NCBI GenBank assembly: GCA_963573305.1
Contig: OY754327.1
Coordinates: 139,850,855-139,914,854, forward strand
Source of the DNA: Pyrrhosoma nymphula
Lineage: Eukaryota; Arthropoda; Insecta; Odonata; Coenagrionidae
Direction of reading: 5' to 3'
DNA: 64,000 bases
The position numbers and the translations under genes are program-made. The first letter of the stretch is position 1. Every line of letters starts with the position of its first letter. The notes below the pieces were generated by a model. The model ran no database searches, was not told the DNA's origin, and worked only from the letters and a program-made list of their open reading frames with translations. Below, in pieces: positions 35,681-44,600 of this stretch.

Positions 35681-36165
35681 TGAGTTTCATTCCTTAGTTT
35701 TAGCTTTATTGTTGTTGTTTATCTTATCCACTACCATCATTTTGTTTTTTTTGTGTTGATATTTAATTTTAATTTATTAATTTCTTTTCCAAGAGTCTCC
35801 AACGCATGGTTCATATCCTTTTCTGAGTCTGCAAGAACAACTATATCGTCAGCAAACCGAATACTGTGGATGAGTTTGCCATTTACTTTATGCCCTTACT
35901 CTTCAGTATTGTTTTTTCTATTGCTTCTTCTATGAATAGGTTGAAGAGAGGGTAAAAGGGGACAACCTTGCCTCACCCCTCTTTTTATTTTAGCTTCCTG
36001 TATATGAACATCAATATTGATTTCTTTGGTTTGTGACTTATAGTAGCTGAGAATTAGTCTCCTATCCCTTCAGTCGATTTGTATTTTTTTCATAGTTTGG
36101 AACAGCAGCTTCCAATATACCCTGTCGAATGCTTTTTCAAGATCGATGATGGTAACCTATGTTCT
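35681..36165 (-). pseudogene. RTE-like LINE, catalytic palm segment
   Basis: On the minus strand this gives IDLEKAFDRVYWK, a WRDRRLILSYYK-like stretch, RGVRQGCPL and FADDIVVLADSEKDM in slightly shifted frames. It is the middle of the same LINE whose 3' part is at 30130-30733 and whose 5' part is at 37189-39265. It is bounded on the left by the Copia target duplication and on the right by the hAT target duplication (TATGTTCT, 36158-36165). Confidence 0.82.
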
Positions 36166-37188
36166 TAGAGATGGGCCACTCTGAAAATTACCTCAGTAAT
36201 TTTTGTAAATTACCGTGGTATTTTTCGTAATTTACTGCGCCCCTTGAAAATTACCATAATTTTCTAGATAATTCAAGTATGTTAGAGATAATTTTTCATA
36301 CAGATAAATTACCAACATGTTCTTTTAAGCCAAGTTCACATTTCGTATGTGTTTAATAATAAATTGAGGCATGTACCTACAGCTCATTTTTGGAATATTT
36401 TATTTAAATGATAACATTATAAGAGTAAAGCATTAGAATATTTTTCTTGAAAATGTCTCATACTTTGACAAAAGGAAGCCAGATTGGGTGTTGCTGCCGT
36501 AGTTCTTTTTATAACATAAAAAATTTCTAATAAATTAATGTTGTATTAGGTATGGTTTGAACATCGTTATTCCCTTCCTAATGCTATTGGATTTCTTATT
36601 CAATCATACATTTGCTGTTAAATGCTTAAAACTAAAAAATACTGAAAAAGTACGGTAATTTTCGAAAATTACCATGGTAATTTACATCGAGAATGAAGAA
36701 ACGGTCTCCAAAGACTCACTAGGACCACCAATTGTGAGATCGGAGTTTGAATTGGGACTGAAGAGCCTTAGTGACAAAAGGCAGCAGGGATTGATGGAAT
36801 AACAGCTGAACTTCTAAAGCATCTTGAAAATAAAACACTGAGCGAAATTTACAAAATAGCCCTTGATTGCTACATGAATGGAATATTGCCATCAGATTTT
36901 AAAAAGAGTAAGACGATTATGATCCCAAAGAAAGGGAATGCAAATCACTGTGCTAACTACAGAACTATATCCCTTCTGTCTCATGCATCAAAATTTTTCA
37001 TCAATATCAAAAAACACAGGATTAAAAACAAGATGGATCAATATGTTGGGGAAGACCAGTTTGGATTTAGGCAGGGCAAAGGAACAAGAGAAGCAACTCT
37101 AGAATTAAAATTGATCTTAGATAGAAGTTTAGAACTGAATAGGAGAACATATAGAGATGGGAAAATTACGGTAATTTTCCCATCTCTA
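36166..37188. mobile_element. hAT-type element carrying an inverted copy of flanking LINE sequence
   Basis: The ends TAGAGATGGG (36166-36175) and CCCATCTCTA (37179-37188) are inverted repeats flanked by an 8-bp target duplication TATGTTCT (36158-36165 and 37189-37196), the signature of hAT. The left 518 bp are AT-rich with repeated AAATTACC-like motifs and no transposase. The right half (36683-37169) is a perfect inverted copy of the neighbouring LINE, of the right target duplication and of the hAT right end itself. So the element's right half has been replaced by, or extended with, a fold-back duplication. Confidence 0.8.
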
Positions 37189-37657
37189 TATGTTCTCCTA
37201 TTCAGTTCTAAACTTCTATCTAAGATCAATTTTAATTCTAGAGTTGCTTCTCTTGTTCCTTTGCCCTGCCTAAATCCAAACTGGTCTTCCCCAACATATT
37301 GATCCATCTTGTTTTTAATCCTGTGTTTTTTGATATTGATGAAAAATTTTGATGCATGAGACAGAAGGGATATAGTTCTGTAGTTAGCACAGTGATTTGC
37401 ATTCCCTTTCTTTGGGATCATAATCGTCTTACTCTTTTTAAAATCTGATGGCAATATTCCATTCATGTAGCAATCAAGGGCTATTTTGTAAATTTCGCTC
37501 AGTGTTTTATTTTCAAGATGCTTTAGAAGTTCAGCTGTTATTCCATCAATCCCTGCTGCCTTTTGTCACTAAGGCTCTTCAGTCCCAATTCAAACTCCGA
37601 TCTCACAATTGGTGGTCCTAGTGAGTCTTTGGAGACCGTTTCTTCATTCTCGATGTA
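36683..37657. repeat. 975-bp perfect palindrome
   Basis: Every position pairs with its mirror about base 37170; arms are 487 bp and the spacer is one base. Identical 142-codon frames appear on both strands (36874-37302 plus, 37038-37466 minus). The true LINE copy is the right, minus-strand one. Palindromes this long and perfect are unstable, so it is either very young or an artefact of sequencing or assembly. Confidence 0.9.
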
Positions 37658-39265
37658 TTCTGTCAGGTCTTCTATCCCAGATCCTTGGTATAGGTCTTCA
37701 ATATATTCTTTCCACATCATACATATGTCCATATTTTCAAAAAGTATGTTCCCAGCTTTATCTATTATTATGTTACTTTTGGTTTTTGGTGTGTATTGCA
37801 GGGTCTTGATAGTGGAATACACTTTGCTCAAGTTGTTTTTCGCTGTCTTCCTCGATCTAAACACTTTTCTCTCTCATTCAGTTTTCCTTCGCTTCGTTAC
37901 ATTTATTTGTTATTAAGTTTTTGATATTTTTATATTTGGTGTAGTCCTTCCCCTTCTCTCTATTACACTCCTTGATCATCTGGAGTATTTCCACTGTCAT
38001 CCATGGTTTCCTTGGTTTTAGCTTACTTCTTCCCAAGATGTTTTCTGCTGCTTCATGGATGCATTTTTATATTTCTTCCCATCCTCCTTCCAAGGGTTTA
38101 TCTGTTCTTTCTATGAATTCTTTAGTTATTGTTTTATTTTTAAGTTTTTCTGTGCACCATCTGCTTTGGTTTGCTATTGTATGTTTCTTTGGCTTAATAT
38201 TGCATTTTGCTACTTCAACTATATGGTCACTATCGCATTTGAATCCGGGAAAGCTATAACATAACTTGACTTGTGATTTATACTTAATTTTCATCAGAAT
38301 ATAATCAATTTGGGATCTTTTGGGATCGCCTGGAGCTTTCCAGCTATATCTTCTGCGAAGAGGAACTTATAATGTGATGGCAATAACAAAATCATTTTCT
38401 TCACAAAATTCATATAATATTTCTCTTTCGTTTGTTTTACCTAAACCAAATTTTCCCAAACATCTTGTCTAGGCTGGCACTAACTGCCACATTGAAATTT
38501 CCCATTATGATTATATATGCGCCATCCTTATCACTTTTTAATCTGGACTCTATTTATTCGTACATGGACCCTACTTCTTCTTCCCTACTGCTTGAGGTCG
38601 GGAAATACACTTGCATTATATATAAATCCATTGGTTTAGCAGATATTTTGATCATAAGATTTATGTCACTGACATGGTAAGTATTTTGTACCTTGGATCT
38701 CCAGGCTCCTCCTAATATCAGGGCTACTCCACTTAAGCCAGTTACTTCTCTTCCACTGTAGATGACTCTAAAATCATCCGATAGGAAATCACCTTTGTCC
38801 GCCCAACTAATTTCACTAAGGCGAAGGATGTCTATTTGCTTATCTTGCATTATGCTTTTTATTTCATCTAGTTTCTTTAATCTAAGTATTTGCGGACGTT
38901 CCATGTACCTATTTTCAATTCATGATTGTATTTATGCTTATGACTAGGATTTCGCTTGATAATGACCTGGGAAGCCTTGTTGGACATCCCTCTCCTGCCG
39001 GATCTTGGTTTCCGATTCCCATAATCAGTAACTTGCAAAGCACCTTCTCTGTAATTCATGACTATAAGACTAATTGGAATATCATAAGCGATTTTGAATG
39101 CAGTGGTATCCTTTGCCCTCTGCATTCCAATGCCGTTGACCATCTAATATAAATGGTTCCTCCACCTTTAGGGGCGATTTCTCACCCCAAGGGTAATAGA
39201 GTAACCTCTCCTTCTCCCCAACTGTGGAAAAGGTATATCATTTATCCTGATGATCACTCGGTCCC
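37189..39265 (-). pseudogene. RTE-like LINE, endonuclease and N-terminal RT segments
   Basis: On the minus strand, from right to left: a probable 5' leader (to about 39265); LKIGTWNVRKYLD and IDILRLSEISWADKGD of an APE endonuclease; a QVYFPTSS segment; a FKCDSDHIVEV segment near the end of the endonuclease (38200-38260); a linker with LYQGSGIEDLTEY; and the RT start with DFKKSKTIMIPKK and ANYRTISLLSHASK, then EDQFGFRQGKGTREAT. Several frameshifts and stops break it. Together with 35681-36165 and 30130-30733 it is one LINE of about 3.2 kb, interrupted twice. Confidence 0.85.
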
Positions 39266-40258
39266 CGCTTAACTTAGCTGCTTAAGCGTTCACCCCATCA
39301 CCACGTTGAGGTATAAGTCGGGATTATCCCATTGTTGGACTTGAGACCTTAAGGCATTTCTCAAGTCCTCTGGTCATTTAAGGGGGGAATACAGTGTATG
39401 TGTGTATGTATAGTGGTGAGCTAAGTAGCATTAAGTTTTTTTATTTTTGCCGTAGAAGATGATTTTATGCAGGAAAATAGATCGTCTTCGTCATTGCTAA
39501 TTATTAAAAAATGTGATGGTGTTAGGCTTGGTGATTTTCATTTTTTTGTAATTTTCACCAAATAGTTAACACATGCCATGACAAGGTATGGTTGGTTTTA
39601 CCAGACAGAGAACGAACAGACAATAGTGAACAGTCACTCAACAGGTAGGGGCTGGTTGGTAGTCCACTTCTCCCAATCAGGAATGAACAGACTCAACAGG
39701 CAGGGACTGGTTGGTTGTCCATCCCATATGTGGTTATTATCTAGCGAAAAAAAATGATGCACAGTTTTACTCTTCCCCCTCCCCCCTCCTGTCAATCAGC
39801 TTCCCTTAGTGCGTGAGTGTGCACCCTGCAACTAAGTGTGTAAAATTTCCCTGTGCTCTGACACCCCCCCCCCTTTCCCGCTGTTGTATGGGAGCATATT
39901 GGTCGGGCTCCAGGCATCACGAAGACTGACCGCACGCCGTGGGACACTCCACAAAGAACCCTTTTGGTTTTATACATAGTGTCTTCTACTGTTGTGTACC
40001 CCAAAAAATTCCCCAATAACCAGTGACAAAGTGTCTATTGTTCCAATGCTTGTCCCTTTCCCCCCTCCCCCTCGATACGCCGTGGGACATCACCTCAACG
40101 AACTTATGGTTTATTTCAAATGCGAACAATATTCTTGTATAAATAAAACTCCCTCCCCCCTTGAAATGTTTCCCCTTCCCTACTCCCTCCCTCCACTTTC
40201 CTAACCTCCCTCCCTCACCTTCTCTTGTATATATACCTTAATTTACAAATTTATATAC
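39266..40258. other. Non-coding stretch with C-rich tracts
   Basis: No gene seen. Two related segments containing CAACAGG.AGGG.CTGGTTGGT occur near 39639 and 39695, and pyrimidine runs occur near 39772-39890 and 40054-40230. Confidence 0.5.
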
Positions 40259-40291
40259 CTGATGATGATGCAGTGCATCGAAACCCGGGTC
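40259..40291 (+). ncRNA. Hammerhead-ribozyme-like motif, Penelope type
   Basis: CTGATGA (40259-40265); stem II GATGC/GCATC with loop AGT (40267-40279); GAAAC (40280-40284); palindromic tetraloop CCGG; GTC (40289-40291). All conserved core positions are present. The sequence downstream (TTTTTATCTGCGGAAAA) resembles that after the copy at 124 (AATCTATTTTGTGGAA), so both derive from the same element family. Stem I is weak. The self-complementary CCGG loop is of the kind proposed for dimeric hammerheads. Confidence 0.6.
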
Positions 40292-41080
40292 GAAAAAATT
40301 TTTATCTGCGGAAAATTGTATCTTCTAAGTTCTTATTATTTATTATCTAGTTTTTGGTGTTGATTAATTTCCATTATACATACATTATATTATTTCTATT
40401 GGTGTTCTGGTACATTCAGCAATTTTCTCCTTTCAACATTTTCACTAGTTACTTGATTGAAACGTGAACAAACGTAATGGAATCGGAAAAAATCTTGTTT
40501 ATTCTCAGTAATATTGCATTTATATTCATACTGAGTGGCAATATAGGTTTCAATTAATTAATGCCTGATAACTGTTATCGTGGTTGGATGGTATTTCCTC
40601 AAACTATCACGGAATTGCCATTTAAAAATTAGTTCTCGAAGTTACATTAATCCTCGGAAGTGGCCACATATATAGACTTTCTTGAAGCGGGTTCTTTGAT
40701 TTCGGGTGCGAGAATATGCGTGTTGAAACGTAGGATAGGTAGAACATGCGAGATAGATACAATGTCATTAGATAGCAGGAAGGATATAATAAAGCATGCC
40801 AGCATGCGTAAGTACTACCATAATATAGTCTTTATATGTAAGTTTTTATTTTGAGAGGGCAGGGAACCGTTGTGTAATGCCTCGAGAATAGGTTACAAAC
40901 ATAATATACGCCAACAGCTAACAAGAAGTCAACAGAATATAACCAAGATAGAACGGTCGGATGACAAATTAGCAACAGTGAACAGGCAGCACACCCCTGA
41001 TAAAAATATTTCCTCCATGGTGGGTAGGCGTAATTTAAAAACATTGGAGGGTAAGGGCTACCCTCAAGGCAAGGGCCGAG
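40292..41080. other. Non-coding stretch, nothing recognised
   Basis: AT-rich sequence without a supported gene or repeat; it runs up to the 5S-like sequence. Confidence 0.5.
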
Positions 41081-41195
41081 CCACATTGACACACCGGTTC
41101 TCATAAGATCACCGAAGTTAAGCAATGTTGGGCCCGAACGGGTTGGATGGGTGACCATACATAAGTACTAGTAGTTAAAGGAAGTACCCGGTGGA
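41081..41195 (+). repeat. 5S rRNA-derived sequence (5S pseudogene or SINE3 head)
   Basis: The stretch CACCGGTTCTCATAAGATCACCGAAGTTAAGCAATG through GGGCCCGAACGG and GGATGGGTGACC follows the middle of a eukaryotic 5S rRNA, including the internal pol III control boxes. The true 5' end is diverged, and after TGACC about 30 foreign bases precede a CCCGGTGG that recalls the 5S 3' part. It is therefore not a functional 5S gene but a 5S-derived SINE or relic. Confidence 0.7.
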
Positions 41196-42574
41196 TCTTC
41201 TTCCCTTATGCAATGTTGAGGGCATGTTCCCACCTAGATGATTCGCTTTACCGTGGTGGCATTTAGATATTCAATGCTCTCTGAAAAATTATGGATTAAA
41301 ACCACCCAACAAACAAAAACTGTGGACCGGCTTTTGCAGAATTAAGTTCAAAGAACTTAAAATTAAACTCAGAAATTCCTCTAATAACATTAACAATTGT
41401 GAAATAACGCAGCAATCATCCCTACCAGGCGACCAATATGGGCATATTACCACCTATCCTCGCCATCCAGATCAAACTCCTGGGTTGCTAAAGTCGTTAC
41501 TGCCCTCCAGCTTGAAATGCTTGTTCCAGTATGTTTTTATTTTCTTGACGGGGACATCTCTGATAATGTGGTCTCGGCAAAACTTAACTTTTGCAAATCA
41601 TTTCTTAGATTAGTTGCTCCTGCCACCCGTTTCCATGCCTTCACACGTCTGGTCCTTCACTGAAAATGGATAACTCAGAACGTAAAACCAACCACGTGAG
41701 AAATACAGCAAGCCTGCAATCAACCGTATCGAAGTACAACAAGAACCGAAATGAAACCTGATATTTTTAGTAGTGTACAATTTTTGTACATTTACTGTCC
41801 TTGGTTTTCTCTTACTGTAGGAAATTAGCATCCAATTACCTTGAAAGTATAATAAAAATTGCTGACTGAAACCTCACTGGAAAAAAACTCATGGAAAACT
41901 CACTCACGATGTTGTTGAAGCGATAAATCTGATGAATGGAACTAATTACTTTAAATGGAATTTCAGACTCCAGAAAAGCACAAAGATGTTGGTTTTACGG
42001 TTCTCCAAACACAACTGATCACACGAATATGCATCCCTTTCGCAAGGAAAGCTTTGAAAAGTTTTTCCTTGAAACCCCACGCGTGGGTCCTTCTTGCTTT
42101 GTGGCAACATCTGGAAACCATTGGAGGGCCTTTCTTCCCACCCTTCCCAAACCTCCCTCTCTATCCCTCCAGAAAAGAGAGCGGTCAAAAGTCGAGTAGT
42201 TTAGAGACATAGGAGGATGAGGTGTCTGGAAAAAAGACAACTCAACCTTCGTTGTGGAAACCAAAGGGAAGGGCAACAGGGAGAGACTGACTGAGTTAAC
42301 TTACCAAAATAGGAGAAAAAGGGTGCACTTCATCCACATGACGCTAGAAAATGCCTTGAGTTTTATTCATACGTACTTTTTCGCCAGTTAGGCTTAATTG
42401 TGCATCCACGAGTGTGAGAAATTTATGCAAATCGCTTCTCATAGTACAATGGCTGAGACCGTACGCTAATTTCTAGCGAAGAAAAATGTCAAAGCCCCTC
42501 GTCAAAGCCCCCCGTCCCATTGCAACTTCCCATAGTATATATAAACCTGTCTTCTCCATGGTTTTTCAATGTAC
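41196..42574. other. Non-coding stretch, nothing recognised
   Basis: Several overlapping short frames around 41936-42276 occur on both strands and look like chance. No motif or repeat end is supported. Confidence 0.5.
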
Positions 42575-42604
42575 CTGAAGATGGCTTGATAGCCGAAACC
42601 GGTC
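42575..42604 (+). ncRNA. Hammerhead-ribozyme-like motif, Penelope type
   Basis: CTGAAGA (42575-42581); 4-bp stem II GGCT/AGCC with loop TGAT; GAAAC (42595-42599); CG; GTC (42602-42604). Penelope-type RT and GIY-YIG remnants follow 0.4-1.8 kb downstream on the same strand, so it may mark the 5' terminal repeat of that element. Confidence 0.58.
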
Positions 42605-42828
42605 ATTCTTTGTCAAATAAACTGTGGAAGTCACAAAGTCTCTTCATTGCTATCCTTCACATATTTCCTAGTGATGAAACAGGTGCTTTTTATTGCCATT
42701 CCATTATATTTTACTAATTGACTTTTCATTTTCATTTATACAAACAACTAAAAGGTGCATATGATGATTTTCTTACTGCCAAAGATTCAGAAATGAAATA
42801 TGCAAAAATTGCTGTGAGAAAAAAATTT

Positions 42829-42890
42829 GCCTGGACCAGGAATCAAACCTTTGGCTTGCCAGGCCAACGTGCTGACCATCATGCTACTTC
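42829..42890 (-). repeat. tRNA-like SINE segment
   Basis: On the minus strand TAGCATGATGGTCAGCACG fits a pol III A box, TTGGCCTGGCAAGCCAA an anticodon arm (5-bp stem, 7-base loop), and GGTTTGATTCC a B box. The sequence after it (TGGTCCAGGCAAATTTTTTTC) follows the pattern of the other SINE copies here. Acceptor-stem pairing is not evident, so it is a SINE rather than a tRNA gene. Confidence 0.55.
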
Positions 42891-43009
42891 AGCTTGCTAA
42901 TTAGTAGCTAATTCTTGTGGCAATTTTGTAGGATTCAAGGGAACTAGATGTTATGCCCTTGTGGTTTATCGAAGATGGCAATGCAAGGGAGAGGAGAGCT
43001 TCAAAGAAG

Positions 43010-43394
43010 TCACAACCTGCGAGGTTGAATCCTATATCAACACTTTAACTTTGCTTAGCGGTATAAATGATTGTTCATTGCAGCAGAGGAGCAATGGAGA
43101 CTTAGCAGCATTCTCCCCTGCTCCAACCTCTGGGATCAATGGACTGCCAAAGATCCATGAAGATGGGATGCTTAAGTACCATCTGATCTCCTACATATGT
43201 ACAAGCTGGCTCAGAACCTAGCTAGAGAGCTTCTCCCTTTCTCCAGCCAAATAAAATTTTTTAAAAAGAATTCAGCCAGTTTCAATAAAATTCTTGATGC
43301 AACTAACGTGAGAAAAAATGATTCACTGGTCAGTTTTGAAGTAACATTGCTTTTCACCAACATACCCATCAAGGAATGGACGGAGATAATGTAG
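43010..43394 (+). pseudogene. Penelope-like element, reverse transcriptase remnant
   Basis: Two overlapping frames carry PTSGINGLPKIHEDG (about 43120-43170), a LAQNLARELL segment (about 43200-43235) and SLVSFEVTLLFTNIPI (about 43325-43371). GLPKIH and the SFDV-SLFTN-P motif with its catalytic Asp are diagnostic of Penelope-like RTs. Here Glu stands at the Asp position, so the enzyme would be dead. A frame change separates the two parts. The rest of the palm (YMDD-type motif) is not recognisable. Confidence 0.75.
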
Positions 43395-44189
43395 GATTGC
43401 CTTGATATTATTGAATTCTGTCTTTGAAACTCTTAATTATTTTTATCACTATATGGTGTGCATGTGTTTGTGTTTTTCTCTTATTGTTGCTCTTTCTTTA
43501 TAATACCCGCTTATGATAGAATGGGATATTTTGACCTTGAAAAATGGAAATTTTGGCCTGGAAAACCTGGAAAATACTGGAATTTCATAATTTCTGGTCT
43601 GTAGCAACCCTGCATGGGGTCCCCGCTCTCACGGCATGTGAATGATATGTTTCTTGATATTTTTACATGTGAGGTCAAGGTTGGATGATTTTCATTGCCA
43701 TCTAAATAACCAGCATCCTAAAATTCAGTTCACTGTGGCGGTTAAAGAAAAAGTCAGTTGCCCTTACTGGATGTTTTAGTTAGAAGAAAGAAAGGCGGTA
43801 GCCAAGGACACTCTTGTGTACAGGAAGAAAACCCAAATGGATCAATATCTTCATGCCTCTTCCCACCCCCATCCACTGCATATTTGGGATTATTAAGACC
43901 TTAATAACCTGCACTCTCACAACCTATGATCAGGATTGACTGCAGTGGGAGAAGATTCACCTAGCGAATGCACTACAGAGGAATGGATACAATAAAGATT
44001 TGGTCCTAAGTAGGTCCTTATGGAGTGAGAAGAGAGAGGAAAGCAGAGGAGGAATCCTTCAGAGAGTGACCTGAATTTTGCAGCTATTCCCTTGATCACG
44101 GTAACACACAATGAATCTGGAGAATTCTCTCCCAGTACAATGTCAAAGTAAGATTCACTTGCTGTGAAAAAACTTCCATCCATATATCT

Positions 44190-44400
44190 AAGCTGAAAGA
44201 CAAGCTTCCTCCAACAAGGAGTATATGAGTTTGAGTTCACATGTAGGAAATCTTACATAGGCCAGACTGGAAGATTAATCCAATGTAGAGTTCATGAACA
44301 TCTGTGGGCAATGAAAAATAAGCAGTTTTCTCCATCTGCTGTCACCAAGCACTTATGGACCTAGCCAGGCCACTCCATTGGATTTGAATAAGTGAGTTAT
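44190..44400 (+). pseudogene. Penelope-like element, GIY-YIG endonuclease remnant
   Basis: The plus strand reads GVYEFEFTCRKSYIGQTGR at about 44218-44273, the GIY...YIG pair of this nuclease family (GVY here), then CRVHEHLWAMKN and AVTKHLW. GIY-YIG C-terminal to the RT is the known domain order of Penelope-like elements. A stop follows HLWT. It lies 0.8 kb downstream of the RT remnant on the same strand, consistent with one decayed element. Confidence 0.75.
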
Positions 44401-44521
44401 AAAAAAGGAGAAAAAATATTTTATATTTTCCGAGAATAATATGGGAGGCCATAGAAAGAGCAAAATAGCCACACAATTGTGACAGAGAAGACAGTGATGC
44501 ACTCTTTTGCAGGATGCATCC

Positions 44522-44553
44522 TTCACCATTCCTCCTTAAGGAGGAATGGTGAA
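44522..44553. repeat. 32-bp perfect palindrome
   Basis: Sixteen bases from TTCACCATTCCTCCTT are followed by their exact complement in reverse, without spacer, and then by GAAAT repeats. It lies near the presumed 3' end of the Penelope-like element. Confidence 0.85.
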
Positions 44554-44600
44554 ATGAAATGAAATGAAATTTCACCATGGTTAAAAATGAAAGTTAACAT

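Noticed and set aside
36874..37302. Plus-strand RT frame as an independent LINE copy
   Set aside because: It is the mirror half of the 975-bp palindrome and identical to the minus-strand frame, so it is not a separate insertion.
39238..39270. CTGATGA at 39238 as another hammerhead
   Set aside because: No stem II and no GAAAC follow; it lies in the 5' leader of the RTE-like LINE.
42040..42090. GAAAC followed by a CCACGCGTGG stem and GTC, like a hammerhead with a long stem III
   Set aside because: No CTGANGA precedes the stem II candidate, so the essential core strand is absent.
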